64,000 nucleotides of DNA from positions 2,529,808 to 2,593,807 of the forward strand of contig PZJY01000007.1 in NCBI GenBank assembly GCA_031472005.1, in the 5' to 3' direction. The DNA is from Tetracladium setigerum. Its lineage: Eukaryota; Ascomycota; Leotiomycetes; Helotiales. The notes beneath the pieces are model-generated. The model had not been told where the DNA came from. It saw nothing but the letters and a program-made list of their open reading frames with translations, and searched no databases. Shown here in pieces: positions 37,166-48,605 of this stretch (within the stretch, counting starts at the first letter, position 1; every line of letters starts with the position of its first letter). Both the position numbers and the translations under genes were made by a program.

Positions 37166-37213
37166 TCCCTTTTCTCCTCTCTTTTCTCCTCTCTTTTCTC
37201 CTCTCTTTTCTCA
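37166..37213. repeat. Tandem 12-bp pyrimidine repeat
   Basis: TTTTCTCCTCTC is repeated three times in a row with a partial fourth unit. It lies about 530 bp upstream of the membrane-protein gene at 37745. It is probably a slippage repeat in a pyrimidine-rich promoter region. Confidence 0.85.
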
Positions 37214-37744
37214 TAAGCGTCTCTCTGTTCTCAAAGGTAAAAGAGATCATAGTCAATCAATCAAACTGGGTTTTTAAAGCCTTCCTCTTCCTTTGATGTA
37301 AATTATTGGTGATACTCAGCACTTACCAATGATTATTTGGTCGGAGCCAATATATTTCTCAGTGCCACGACACTACGACTTGACCTGCAAACGACGACTT
37401 ATGTAGTGAATATAATAAAAGCCTACATTTTTGAAGTGCGATATCTAAGGGATTATTGACGAGGATCTGACGCATCATCATCCTAAATCTGCCGTGGTGG
37501 CTGCTGGCCTTTCAGCTTTTGCAGCCACGATGGTATATTGATATCTTGGCGGGATGCCACAGCCAACATGAGAACCAACGTCCTCCACAACATATAAAGT
37601 GGGAAAACATATATAGCACCCGAATCCACTCCAAATTGTTTGGTATCTAGAGCACTGCGTCTTTACTTTTCTTCCCCAAGTAGATTTCTCAAAATATTGT
37701 ATACTTACCCTTTCATACCCTGCCCACGACTGACTCCTTCTGCA

Positions 37745-39145
37745 ATGGCAAGTGAAATCGAACAATGCGTGAAAGGATGCGGAACAGGAACACTGCTCGG
37801 ATCTATACCTTGGGACAAATTTACATATTCCAACTGCGAGCCAGCCGCCGCCTTTCTCGGTCCCTGGGTGAAAACCGGCAACATCAATCTTCCCGCGCTA
37901 GTGGCCTTCATCAAAACATTACGACCAGGCTACAGCGAAAAAATGACCCCATTGTTCGCGATGACTTGGTATGCATGTGCAGCTCGATGCGAAGGGCCCC
38001 AGGCCTACAGTTTTCTCTATGAGAGGGCGAAAGAGAATTGCAAGTCAGAAGTGTGTGCTGCGATGGGCTGGGAGGGCAATCCTGACATCGCTGGTATCGG
38101 AGTAGGTCTCTCCTCAATGATTCTCCATCCATTATTTCATGAGATATATACTAATACATATACTCAAGATGATTGTCGTGTACGTCCTCGAGATCATTCT
38201 CGCCCTGATGTATTTAGCATCATTCTTCATCTCACGGAGATCCCTCAGAATAACGCCAAGCCCACATAACCCGGAAAAGACAAATCTCCAACGACTCTCA
38301 AGTGCATTCGAATGCAGCTTTGGCGATTTCCATGACGCAGCTACCATATTGTGCATTTCAATCGTGATCGCAACCATTAGCGAGATCGCAGCACGCGAAT
38401 CGAGGTATAGGATAGCAATGTCCTACCTAATCTGCCTCTTCACGGCTTCAATTTACTTTGCCACGCTTCCGATCCAGTTGGAAACTAGACGGCGCAAGAA
38501 ACTCCGGATTGGAATTGCAATTCTTGTAGCGATTCTGGTGTTTGCCGTGCTTGTGGCACCTAAAAATGTACCGGTTTCTGTGGACAATGAAGATATGGAT
38601 CCGGTAGTTGCCTGGGAAAACGAATGCTACCTGTATTCTTCTGGCCCATCACACTATCTCGGAGTCTTGGGTGTGTATTTAGTTGGAGTCTTAGGTTTTT
38701 GCATCTTTTGGGGCATACCATTCCTGTTCTGGCTTTTCGGCAGAGATCCAGCAAAGATTTGGGGTGTGAGACAACTTGTACAATTCCCATCCAGAGCACT
38801 CACTATCGGATATATGCTACTAGTCAGTTTAGTATCATTGGGTCTCTTTCTGCATCTACGACAACGATTAGCGAAAGCTGGTGGGGGTGCAGCAGATGAA
38901 TCGCAGTGGTCGTTTGGACAGATTCTTGCGTTGGCGACTTGGTTGCCAACAATCATTCAATTTTTGTACATCTTTTTCGGTGAGTCAATATTAATAGATG
39001 TTGATTAGAGTGGATGTCTGACTGTTATTTAGGAAAGAAGTTGAGGGCGCTTGCTGGACTGCTTCCTAAGTCGCACAAAGCAGTCGAGGTGGAGCACGTG
39101 GACGAGGGCCATGCTGAGCTACTACAGCATAATCCAGGAAATTAG
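37745..39145 (+). CDS. Multipass membrane protein with Cys-rich N-terminal domain, unknown function
   Basis: Three exons: 37745-38101, 38169-38979, then about 39033-39145; 426 aa, phases consistent. The first 119 residues have six or more Cys (QCVKGCGTG, ACAARC, NCKSEVC) and a repeated Trp/Pro pattern, but no clear signal peptide. The rest has about six hydrophobic helices (MIVVYVLEIILALMYLASFF, IGIAILVAILVFAVLVA, YLGVLGVYLVGVLGFCIFWG, TWLPTIIQFLYIFF) joined by basic loops, with an acidic C-terminal tail. I do not recognise a named family; similar organisation occurs in uncharacterised ascomycete proteins. Intron 1 has a TACTAAT-like branch sequence near its 3' end. No frame break is seen. 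Confidence 0.75.
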
Positions 39146-40073
39146 ATAGCGAATAATTCTTGGTTGCTTCCTTCTGCTATTGAACTATCTTTGGTTCATT
39201 CTCATCCTTATCTTCACCCCTTTCGCTTCTTCTCTCTCCATTCCATCCCCCAACCACCAGGAAACCACAACTTCACATTCCCCAAAACCATCTTTCATAT
39301 TTCCACAATTCCGCCTCCTTCCCTTTTTCTAATATACTCAAGGTCCAAGTTATACCAACTACTCCCCCTCCATCCGTTGACGTCAATCTACATCAAATAC
39401 CAGTTCCTTCCCTACCCAAGTTGTAAGTAAGCTGGACGAAGAACATAGACTGACCAACCAACTCTTCTAGGTTCTGCGTTTTCTTTTCTTTCCAAAGGTT
39501 TATCAGATTACTACCTGCTATGCTAATGGGCCAGTGGCTTACCTGACGGCTCTAGGACTACGTTCAGTTATTTAAAGGGGATTTTCGAAAGAAGGTAGAC
39601 GAAAGCGAGACTCCACATTCTCACATTCTCATCTTCCTACAATCTCACATTTTCGAAACCTCACACTCTCACAATCCCACAAAGCAAAGTAAAGTATTCA
39701 ATGACAAATTTTTTAATATTTCGTAAATTTCTTCATAATATGATATAAAAATGGTATCCTAAAACAAAAAAAAAAGAAAACGCACACATACTGACGCAAA
39801 ACAACAACTAGCAACAACAACAACAAGAACAAAATCAACCAAATATTCTATAAGCCCATCTTCCAATCTTTATCGTTTGACCCCATTTCCCCAAATAGCG
39901 CCAGAGCAATGATTTAGAAATCCAAAATATGTCCTTCAGTCGTCCCCGCAAAATGCATCATCGTATAAAACCTGACATGGGGATCATATCATGCCATCAT
40001 AAATATCTCATCCCTCACCATCTCTATCCCCATCCTTATCCCAATCACCCTAATAACCCCCATCCCTCCAACA
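39146..40073. other. 3' flanks of convergent genes, low-complexity
   Basis: It contains imperfect CTCACATTCT-type repeats at 39613-39680 and an A-rich tract near 39760-39785. No gene is seen. Confidence 0.5.
39613..39680. repeat. Imperfect CTCACA-type short repeats
   Basis: Five or six variants of TCTCACATTCT or CTCACAATC occur in about 70 bp. Likely slippage-derived low complexity downstream of the gene ending at 39145. Confidence 0.6.
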
Positions 40074-42526
40074 TCAACTCCAAACCCCCTCTCCCCATAC
40101 CACTCCCAGGTCCTCCAAAAACCTCAAACCCCTCCTCCTACTCTCCCCACTACTACTCACACTCGTACTCGGACTCGCCAATCCACTCCTCATACCACTA
40201 CTACTCTCCACATCCATATCCACGCCATCATCTCTCTCCCTCGGTGCCCCAATCGCAAATCCCCCTCCCCTGACCGCACCACCATAACTGAACGCCCCTC
40301 CTCCTCCTCCATAGGAGCCATTCCCAAACGACGACGACGATCCGTGCCCGTTGCCAAAGTTATACCCGTCGACACCAGCGATGCTGCGTTTTCGCTGAGC
40401 AGAGAGGTTCTCGGCTTCGCTTCCAACGCGTGAAAGGGCTGGTTTCTCAGGAAGAGATTTCAATAGTCCTGTGGATGTATCCAACATTCCCATCGCAAAT
40501 TCAGTCAACCGTGAGTTTCCACTGGCGTTATCGTCGCTTCCGCCCTTACAGCTGACGCCAAGCGTCCATCTATACTCACCCAATCGTCTTCTATACCAAT
40601 CTGCCTCTTCCCTTCCGGGGGCTGTGGCCCAAAGTAATGAGCCAAACGTGCCGATGAGGGCGAAGTTTGTTTTGGAAGCGAAATACCAGAAAGCACGCAG
40701 ATGAGAGGTGGTGAGGCGGTTGACGAAGTCCATTGCGGAGATTAATCTGGTTTTGGCGGCCGAGCGACAGATGTGCAGGATATATGGATCTAGGGTTGGT
40801 TTGACGTCTATGTTTGCGTTTTGGGGAGGTGTGAGCGAGCGGATGATGCGGCGATGAAGCGTTATTTCCGTGGCGAAGTAGGCGAGGTGAAGGAAGCCTA
40901 TTGAAGAGAGTTTGGAGTTGGAGTTTGTGCCTGTGGTGGAATCCATGCGCAGGCATTGGGGAGGGCGGCGAACCATTCTTTTAGTTTTAATTGCACTGGT
41001 TTGGCAAGAGAGAGGACGAGATGGGTGCCTTGGGGTCCGGCGGCGGTGACAGCCGACATGGCTTGGAGGGTGTAAAAGGTGTCGAGGACTTCGGAGAGGA
41101 TCTGAGAGAGGATGATCATTTGGGTGAAGAGAAGACGGCCTCGTTCGTAGTCAGCGGTTTCTTCCTCGGATGCTTCGTCGTATTCAACGTCAGGGAAGTC
41201 ACTTGGTGAGAGGGGAAGGACGGCCCAGTTTGAGGCGAAGATGTGAGATGGTCGACCGTGAACGAGAGATCCCCATTTGTCTTGCATGTACAAAGCCCAG
41301 GCCAATCTCTTTCGCAGTCCACGTTCCCAAACAGGAATCTTCCAGTTCGTACAGTCGAGGTGTAAACCAAGTTCCTGAGCAATGGCTACCAATTGTGCGG
41401 TTGGTGCCCACTGATCACCTTCAGGTCTCTGCGAGAGAAGTAATCCAGCTTGTATTGTGGACAGTTTCGGCCTGTACATTGCATCTGCAAGAGTAACACG
41501 TGCCAATCTCTCCAACTCTTTGATATTTGGTTTTGGAAGACTAGCGAGTTCCTCGCTGTGATCCCACCAATTGATGGCCAAGATATACACGGCAGCCAGA
41601 ATGGGGGGCGAAAACTCGCGATAATCCCTCTCATACTTCTCTATGAAGACCGTCTTTTGAAGGATGGGAAAGTTTGGGTGAATGATGCGGAAGTATAATT
41701 CTAGCAAGGCTGGGCCATGCGGTGCAACAATGTTTTCTATGGCATCCACATCTTCAATTACGTGCTCGTGACCAGGTGTGTTGTAATCTGGCAACATCAA
41801 GAATGTGTCTATATCGCTGACTTTCCTCAACGTTCCTCTCGACAATAAACTCTCATCCTGGGGGTCGAAGGGGGAGAGGTCGATGAGAGATGGTTCGAAA
41901 TCCGTCGTTGGCCCGATGTACTGGCTGTATCGGTCGCCCTGCAGGCCCAGAGTTCGCTTCAGCAACGTTGGTCCCCCAATGTTGGCCATCTCCTCAATCA
42001 ACGAATTTGTTGCGCCGTTGCTGGATATACTCTCGGTCGGGCGTCGTCTTCTTTCGTGTTCACGATCCGGAGACCTGCGGATGTCCGTTAGCTGCGCTGT
42101 TTACAAACACCATGGGGGAGGAGGCACAAGATAAGGTTTGTCCTTCCAGATAACTGCTTACCTCCTCTTAGCCGCAGAAGATTCCTCAGTCCCATTCGCA
42201 TTCAACTTCCTCTTTCTCGGCTGCGGACTCTGCACAAAAGTGCAGTCCTGGTTATGGAACAGACACAACACACAGCTGGCTTGTCCCTCGTTTATCTGGC
42301 ACCGGCTCTTCCTCCTCCTACACGCATCACACGGTCTATCCTTCCTCGACCTTGCGTTTGTAGTTGAATCTGCCGACGTGGTACTGCTCATGCTTGCAGA
42401 CAACCTCCCGTGCCCTCTATTCCCTCCTATATTCGGACTCTCGATGGAGTGATGAACGTGGGCAGGTTTACGGGCCGCGATGGCTATAGGTTGAGTGCGA
42501 GCAATGGTTGTAGGTGTTGACGACAT
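40074..42526 (-). CDS. DAL81: Zn2Cys6 transcription factor, DAL81/TamA-like (one frame break)
   Basis: Two exons, 42526-42162 and 42074-40074; 788 aa after repair. The N-terminal binuclear cluster is CDACRRRKSRC followed by CVLCLFHNQDC, giving the C-x2-C-x6-C ... C-x2-C-x6-C pattern, with QSPQPRKRK right after it. The middle is a fungal-specific transcription factor domain: an ELYFRIIHPNFPIL motif, then LLLSQRPEGDQWAPTAQLVAIAQELGLH and WALYMQDKWGSL. The C-terminus is Gly/Ser-rich. The overall pattern matches the DAL81/UGA35/TamA co-activators of nitrogen-catabolic genes such as the GABA pathway. That assignment is from memory of the family, so treat the symbol as probable. The frame breaks at GGGG 40958-40961 (CCCC on the coding strand) inside the conserved WFAALP-QCLRMD stretch. 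The 5' flank is long and CT/CTG-rich. Confidence 0.8.
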
Positions 42527-43935
42527 GCTCGGCAGACCGATGGGGGGGACGAGGCTGATGTTGGGGGTATAGTATTAAATCACTCGCACGGAATACCGAT
42601 AGGCCACTCCACTACCACAATCTGCTTCCTGTGCCAGGTACAGGTACTGGGAATTCTGTGCCGGGGCCAGTGATCAGAGCAGAATTGCTAGTCCACGGTT
42701 GGCTCCGCGGGTTGGTAGGTAGGAGACTGCAGGCCAACAAACTTGCTGTGCGTCTGGTCTCGTCTCCTTCCTGTTCTCTGACGGCCTCGGAGAAAAGCGA
42801 CGGGGCTGCTGAAGCGGCGGAGAGAAGGCTGTGACTGTGAGTGGTCTTTCGATGCTGCTGCCGAACTGCAGGAGGAAGGGCACAGGGAAGGGAAGATATC
42901 GGGGTGGGAGTTTGATAATGGTGGTGCGTTGGAATTGGATGCTTATCGAGCGTCTCCCCACTCTCAATGGGTTTAGCAATTGGCGGATAGACCCTCTGGA
43001 CAGGAAAAGGCGAATATAGCGGGGGGTTTATGCTTATCGCAGGAAGAAGTCGGTCGGGAGTGGTGCGAGGTTGGGTTGGGGTGTTGTGGTTTGGTGATAG
43101 AAATTGTTTTGTTGAAAGCACTTTGACACTTTCTGGGGGTCTTTGATAGCAGATAAGGTACGAGAGAGGGAGGGCGATAAGACCAGACACAAAATGATGC
43201 AACCCGCCCACAAAAAGTTTGGGAATTAGCGGTTGCGAGGTGTATTGCTGCTGCTGCTGCTGCTCGTCTTTCCTCTTTTTCTTCTTCTTCTCTCTCTCTC
43301 GCTCTATCTTGCTGTTCTTTTCTTCTCTTCTCTTTGTTTTCTTCTGCTTCGGTTCTCTCGCTCTGTGCTGCTGCGGCTGCTGATGTATAGATGTATAGGT
43401 AGGTATATCTATCAGGCGTTGTCGTTGCAGGACCTGGCGAGTGACTGTAAGAGAAGGAGGTGATCGGTTGTTTTAGTCGTCATTGATACTTGACCCCAAA
43501 CTTAAAACCGCACGCGCATGCAGGATGAAGAAAATTGATATTGAGATTTGGGGGTGGGAGTCGGTGGTAGAGTTAATATGTTCTGAACGTGGGACTTCGG
43601 GCCATGGGATGGATGAAAAGAGGCAGATCAGCGCAGATGCTAAGGAGGAGGAAGAATCCTGTCCTGTCTGACTCGGAGGGAAGTTGTTGTTGTTGAGGCG
43701 GAGGAGCGAGGAGCAGAGAGGAGAATCAAGTAATGATGAATGTGAAATAATAATGCATCCAAACAGCATCCATCCAGGGTTGGTTAAACACGAGGAAACT
43801 CTAATCGAACGATTCTCGAACTCTTCGGCACGCACGCACACCCGCCCGCGACGACGAGAAGAGCGAAGCGAGACCTGAGAGGGAGAGAGAAAAAGTCAAA
43901 GTAGGTGCGAGTATGTAAAGTCAAGAGTGAAAAAG

Positions 43936-43966
43936 CATGTCAAAAAGTATGTCAAAAGCATGTCAA
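43936..43966. repeat. Tandem copies of a CATGTCAAAA-like unit
   Basis: Three successive near-identical 12-14 bp units built on ATGTCAAAA or ATGTCAAGA. Intergenic, likely a slippage repeat. Confidence 0.6.
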
Positions 43967-45396
43967 GAGTAATGGAAGAATGGTAAAACAATCAAAGTTA
44001 TCGAAACGTGGGGACTAACTTTCCAAAAGTCCCCCTCGCACGAGTACGTACAGTAGGAATAGCAGTCAGTGTATACCAAACATTGCCCTCGCCTTTGATA
44101 TTGCCCAAGCAATTCAGTAATAAATCCGACGACGGATCTTACCAATTCCAAGCGACGGGAACAAGACAAAAGCCCCCTCGTCGTCCCCCCCTGGAGATAA
44201 GACACAGCAAAAGATGCCAAAGACGCATGTGCATGTGCAAATGCAAGTGCATATGATACTGTAATGATAATGATGGGCCATACCCAACTCCGTAATACTC
44301 TATGTCTCATCAAACCCAAATGCGCTGACTGGTGCAAAGTCTCCCCCCAAGTTCCCCAACTCCTCCAGCCATTACTCATGGACGAGGCTCTCACCGTCGA
44401 GTGATGACAGCAGCAAACGCCTGCACCCAGCATTGCGGTACGTAATAATTGCCATGGGCACTCGCTCATAGGGCAGCCTCGCGGATCGTGTCTCGACACT
44501 TGTCCCCAAAACATCAAAGAGAAGGCTCGTCGCAAATGTGATTGTTCATCGAAACTCGCTCGGGAGCCAGTCACAGGTATATGCCTTATCGGCCGTGTGT
44601 TGCAGCAACACCAACCGTTGGGAACTTGGAAGGCTAATTGCGCTTGCCTGCTTGCTTGATGCTGGAGAGTGGAGGAGAGGAGCGCAGATATGCGAAGAAC
44701 ATATCCAGATGCTAATTCAAGGGACTTTGGCTGCGAGATCGTCCAACCCCACAGTGGGCTGTTGGCCTGTCGTTCCGATGGCATTGCTAAAAGAATCTCC
44801 AGCTGGCCCGGTCATTGGCCACCGCTGAGACATGCCGGAGTGGGAGGCTGACGATGGGATGGTGGCGTAACGGGAGCACGAGGGGAGGGCCTGCTTGACC
44901 TTGGAGGCTGTTATGTAATTTGCTGCTCGTGAAGACGAATTCATTTGTGTCACAAATCCAGAGAGATAAGGATGAGTATGAGTAATACAGTACATACAGG
45001 ACATGCAAGCACTCTCGGCACTCTTCTGGAGGCTCGTAACCGTGAGTGATGGTTCGCATAGACACGTGAGCTTGTGATATCAGTGACAACTGCAACGTTT
45101 GCTGATGGAAAATGGATTGCAATTGAAACATCCTGAAAACCGGAAGGGACCAGGGCTTGCAGATGTCTAATAATGGAGGGTCTTGAGTGCGGGGTTAATT
45201 CTGTTATCCCGTTTCTACAGCGGGCATGGGCAAGTTCAACTCACATCCAAAGAAAAAACAAGTTAAGCGAGATAGAACTGAAGGTCGGAATGCTCCGAAT
45301 ATCATCATCATTGACATGCCCTTGAACTGTCAGGCCAAGTTATCCTCGTGTGATTTCAGAGCGAACAAGCCGGGTGAGAAGGAATCAAAGACCCAA

Positions 45397-45472
45397 GAAC
45401 CCTGCGTGCTGCGTCAATAATTGCAACTCAGAATCGACTATCTCCGGAGCATGCCCAACTTTCCTCACATTA
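45397..45472 (-). pseudogene. Decayed tandem copy of the GNAT gene 3' end
   Basis: This stretch repeats 45521-45591, which spans the last codons and stop of the neighbouring GNAT gene. Both begin GAACCCTGCGT, share the 16-mer ATCTCCGGAGCATGCC and continue with CTTTCCTCA/CTTCCTCA and ACATTATT. Indels and substitutions separate the copies and the frame is not kept. It looks like a partial tandem duplicate left after decay of a second gene copy or of a local duplication. Confidence 0.6.
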
Positions 45473-45547
45473 TTTCCAGCCATTCTTGAAGGAGCAGGAA
45501 GCGAAGAAAAAAAACCCATGGAACCCTGCGTCAAATCCAACCAGAAT

Positions 45548-46507
45548 TTACCATCTCCGGAGCATGCCTACTTCCTCATAAACATTATTGGGACTCCCAC
45601 CGGCATCGCTTCCAGGCAAGTCCAAGGACAGTCTATCACAACTGTATCTACGGGTCAGCCTTTCCGCGGACGACGTCGTCTCTCGGAATTATGAGGCATG
45701 AAGAAAAACCAAGAACTCACCCAACAAACCCCAACCTCTGATACAACGAGACGGCAGGTAAAGTACTCTCCAGATAGACTGGTATTGCATCTCTCGCGGC
45801 TCTTTCGAGGCCCCAATTCGTCAACAGAGTTGCTGCTCCCGGCCTTGATACTTCGGGTCCGTCCCAACAAAGGTCATTCCTTCGAGTCGATCAGCCGTTG
45901 CTCACGAGTTGAAGGATATGATACCTTCCGCCCTGGATTAATTGCGACGGCAACTTTGACTTACTGTAGCACTCCATGTCGCCAATGACCTTCAACTTCA
46001 TTGCTTCGGCGAGGCTGTGATATCTATCCAAGTATTCAACCCTACAATCCGGAGGCCATACCACCTCAGGGTGAACTTCAGTCTGATGACTACTTAGCAT
46101 CCTGGATATCATCTACAGAAGAAGCCTGAAGAGTCCCATGAACTATAAAGATGAAGAAAAGAGAAAAGAAGGAGAAAAACAAATCCCTCATTCGACATTT
46201 AATGGCACTCAAAAAACGAAAACGCACCCCTTACATCTTTGCTCAAACCAGGCAGATCCCATTTCGCAAATGCAATAATCTCATCATTCTCCTCCGAATC
46301 TCTTGCCACAATGACTACTTTACCAGTAGACTCTCCTTGGTTCACGGCTTGAGCCATATCGCGAGACAGAATGTCCTTCAATGCTTTGAGAGAAGAAGGG
46401 CTGGGAAATTGAACGTGCAGCAGAGGGTTGGAGTCAAAGGCAGCAAGATGGATAGCCGCAATGCGCTCTACATCCTCTGTCTTTGCAAGGTGGACTTGTA
46501 GTGGCAT
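45548..46507 (-). CDS. GNAT-family N-acetyltransferase (one frame break)
   Basis: Four exons, right to left: 46507-46235, 46082-45965, 45879-45721, 45641-45548; 214 aa after repair, normal for a single-domain GNAT. Exon 1 gives the N-terminal arm (VHLAKTEDVERIAAIHLAAF, VVIVARDSEENDEIIAFAKW). Exon 2 gives WPPDCRVEYLDRYHSLAEA, a block often seen in fungal GNATs. Exon 3 carries the acetyl-CoA binding motif VGTDPKYQGRGAA. Exon 4 ends YEEVGMLRRW. The frame breaks at CCC 45838-45840 (GGG in the CoA loop codon for the second Gly of QGRG). One added base restores QGRGAATLL. Such enzymes transfer acetyl from acetyl-CoA to amines; the acceptor is not predictable. Exon 1 alone reads open to 46199, so a truncated 102-residue protein might otherwise be annotated. 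Confidence 0.78.
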
Positions 46508-48605
46508 GTCTGCGTTTGGCTTCTTTAAAGACTCAATTTGATCTTGGATTTTGATAAGGCTACGAATGTCTGATAAAGAGCTGATGCTTGGAATAATATT
46601 GTTGGATTTCCGGACTAATTTACACGCATTAAGCGAGTTTTTCTATCCCGACTAAATTTACCACCATTATTTCCCTGTCCCTCTGATCGTCTCCCTTCCA
46701 GCTCTCGTTCACTCTCCACACATAACAAACACCCCACACTGCACTCGAGTTCCATCGACAAACGAAAACAACCTCCACCCCCCATTGCGTGCATGAGCTG
46801 CAGCCACCAAATGGCTTCTTTCAACCTCACACAGGACGCCGTTTCCTGAAAATCTCCATCAATCTCATCCCTCGGATCTTTTGACGTTGCATTCGGAAAG
46901 CTAGTGCGTGGTGTGGTGGTGGGCGTCGTCCCTTTTCGCTGGTGCGGCATTTTTAGGGGACGACCCTTCGCGAGCGCCAGGGCACCACCAGCACGTGCTG
47001 GGAAGTGAAGAGCATTTGGAACATAAGCAGTAGAAAGGCGGTGGGAGATGATGGGGAAATGATGATGGAATGATGGGGGTTTCTATGATCAAACGGCAGT
47101 TGGAAGGACCACTCACTACGTACAATACTTGGTATCTTCTGACCGACATATCCAGACGACTCAGAACCACCTCACCGCACATGCAAGAATGCGCATCCTA
47201 GTCGAGGAAACGCTGTGGCACGAAATTAAGCCCCATTATCCCGGCCTAATTCGTTTACAAGGTCAAATTTCGAGAATTGAAAGGCATCACAGAACGCCGG
47301 CGGTGACGAGAAGGAGAGAATTCGCACGCCAGTCTTGTCTACCTACGCATTGACTGGTCATGCGCGAAGACTTTAGTAGATTCAGAAGAATTTCCTCTCT
47401 AAATCCGGCTCTGATAGGGGTCTTGCGCAGAACTTCCCCTTTCCTACCGAATTCTACTTCTGCTCCCAACTTGTCCTACCTTGGCGCACGATTGAACCCT
47501 CAGCAGGCCTATTTTCATCACAGCTCTTTTCACATTCCTTGTGAACATCTTCCTTCTTTCATTCGCAAAGCCCCCTGATCGACTGCACAACTGCACAACA
47601 TCGAGATCTGCAGGGTATATTGTCGATATCCCATAGTCAAGGTTTTCAATAGTTTGTGAATCTTGCGGGGTCAGCCACTCATCAACGCTCGTCCTTTTGC
47701 AAATCTGCTTTGTTCTCTTTCACGACTGTTGGGGACGTTTTGGCGCAGACCAGCTTGATATTATTAGCAAACCACCAAGATACAAGCTCTGTAGCTTCCG
47801 CCTTCTGATCTAAATATACAATTAGAGTTGTTCTGTTCAGGCGGCCAGAAGGTAGCTATGTCCGAGCTACCAGATATACTTTCTGTTGGTAGCCGTTACT
47901 TTCTCTGCTGTACCCAAGTAGACTTTCGGAGCCGAAAATGTACGTACACGGCATGTCTGATGACAAGAACTCGGATGCTCTCAGCCAATCTGTTGGAAAT
48001 GATTTCTCAAGTGGGCTTTGAACATCTAGGGAGGCAAGCTTTTCTTGCACAACCACCCGGAGATTTCTCCTCGTCTTTTTACACGTTACTGCATGTTTTT
48101 GCTGATGTCTTTCACTCGTGAGTTCGTCCCAGATCTGGTCAAGTTTCAGTATATAACAATCACGAATTCCAACTTCCCACGGTCAGTTGAGCAAGCGAAA
48201 TATCTTCAGTAGGTGGGAGGCTAAAGAATGCCACCATTGGCGTAAAAAAGAAGGATACTTTCAATCCTCCGTGCTTACAGTTCAATAACCCGTTGCAATT
48301 TCCCTCCTAGTTCTGCAAACCAAGCCCCTCGTATTGGTGTAAGCGTACACAAGCTACATATTGTGTGACCCAAAGCCTGTGTTCGTTACTATTTATTGAG
48401 ATCTGCAACCACGCGAAAGCGCTCGTGTCAAATGTCATAACCAGCTTCACCAGCTCCAGCTTTAGCTTACAAGCTTGACAACGATGCGACCAGGTTCTTA
48501 GCTTTGCTTCACAAACTGTATATCTACTGCGACACCTGTCTGACAATCTTTTCGCCCGTCTTGCATCACACATCGCAAAGTATCAGACGGCACTCCTTAC
48601 TCAAA
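46508..48605. other. Intergenic, 2.1 kb, no gene supported
   Basis: Frames of 60-110 codons on both strands show no motif or exon chain. A TATATAA at about 48152-48158 lies 450 bp before the tyrosinase start, too far to be sure it is the core promoter. Confidence 0.45.

Larger units (their letters stand above)
33956..37744. other. Large intergenic region, 3.8 kb
   Basis: The longest gene-free stretch with little coding signal. Frames are all under 130 codons and mutually overlapping, and I find no exon chain. It holds a direct repeat at 35947-35979 and a CT-rich tandem repeat at 37166-37213. It may contain long regulatory leaders or a non-coding RNA, but nothing in the sequence proves that. 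Confidence 0.5.
42527..45547. other. Large region between DAL81 and the GNAT gene, 3 kb
   Basis: The left 1 kb is the DAL81 5' flank, with a CTG run at 43244-43262 and CT-rich tracts to 43370. A 273-codon minus-strand frame at 43963-44784 has no family features and is probably chance. Short repeats of GCATGTCAAAA lie at 43936-43966. The right end holds the decayed copy of the GNAT 3' end (45397-45472). Confidence 0.45.

Noticed and set aside
43963..44784. 273-codon minus-strand open frame
   Set aside because: No family signature, composition rich in Trp/Cys/His/Arg unlike neighbouring proteins, no leader or splice context, and it lies in the gap between DAL81 and the GNAT gene. Probably chance.
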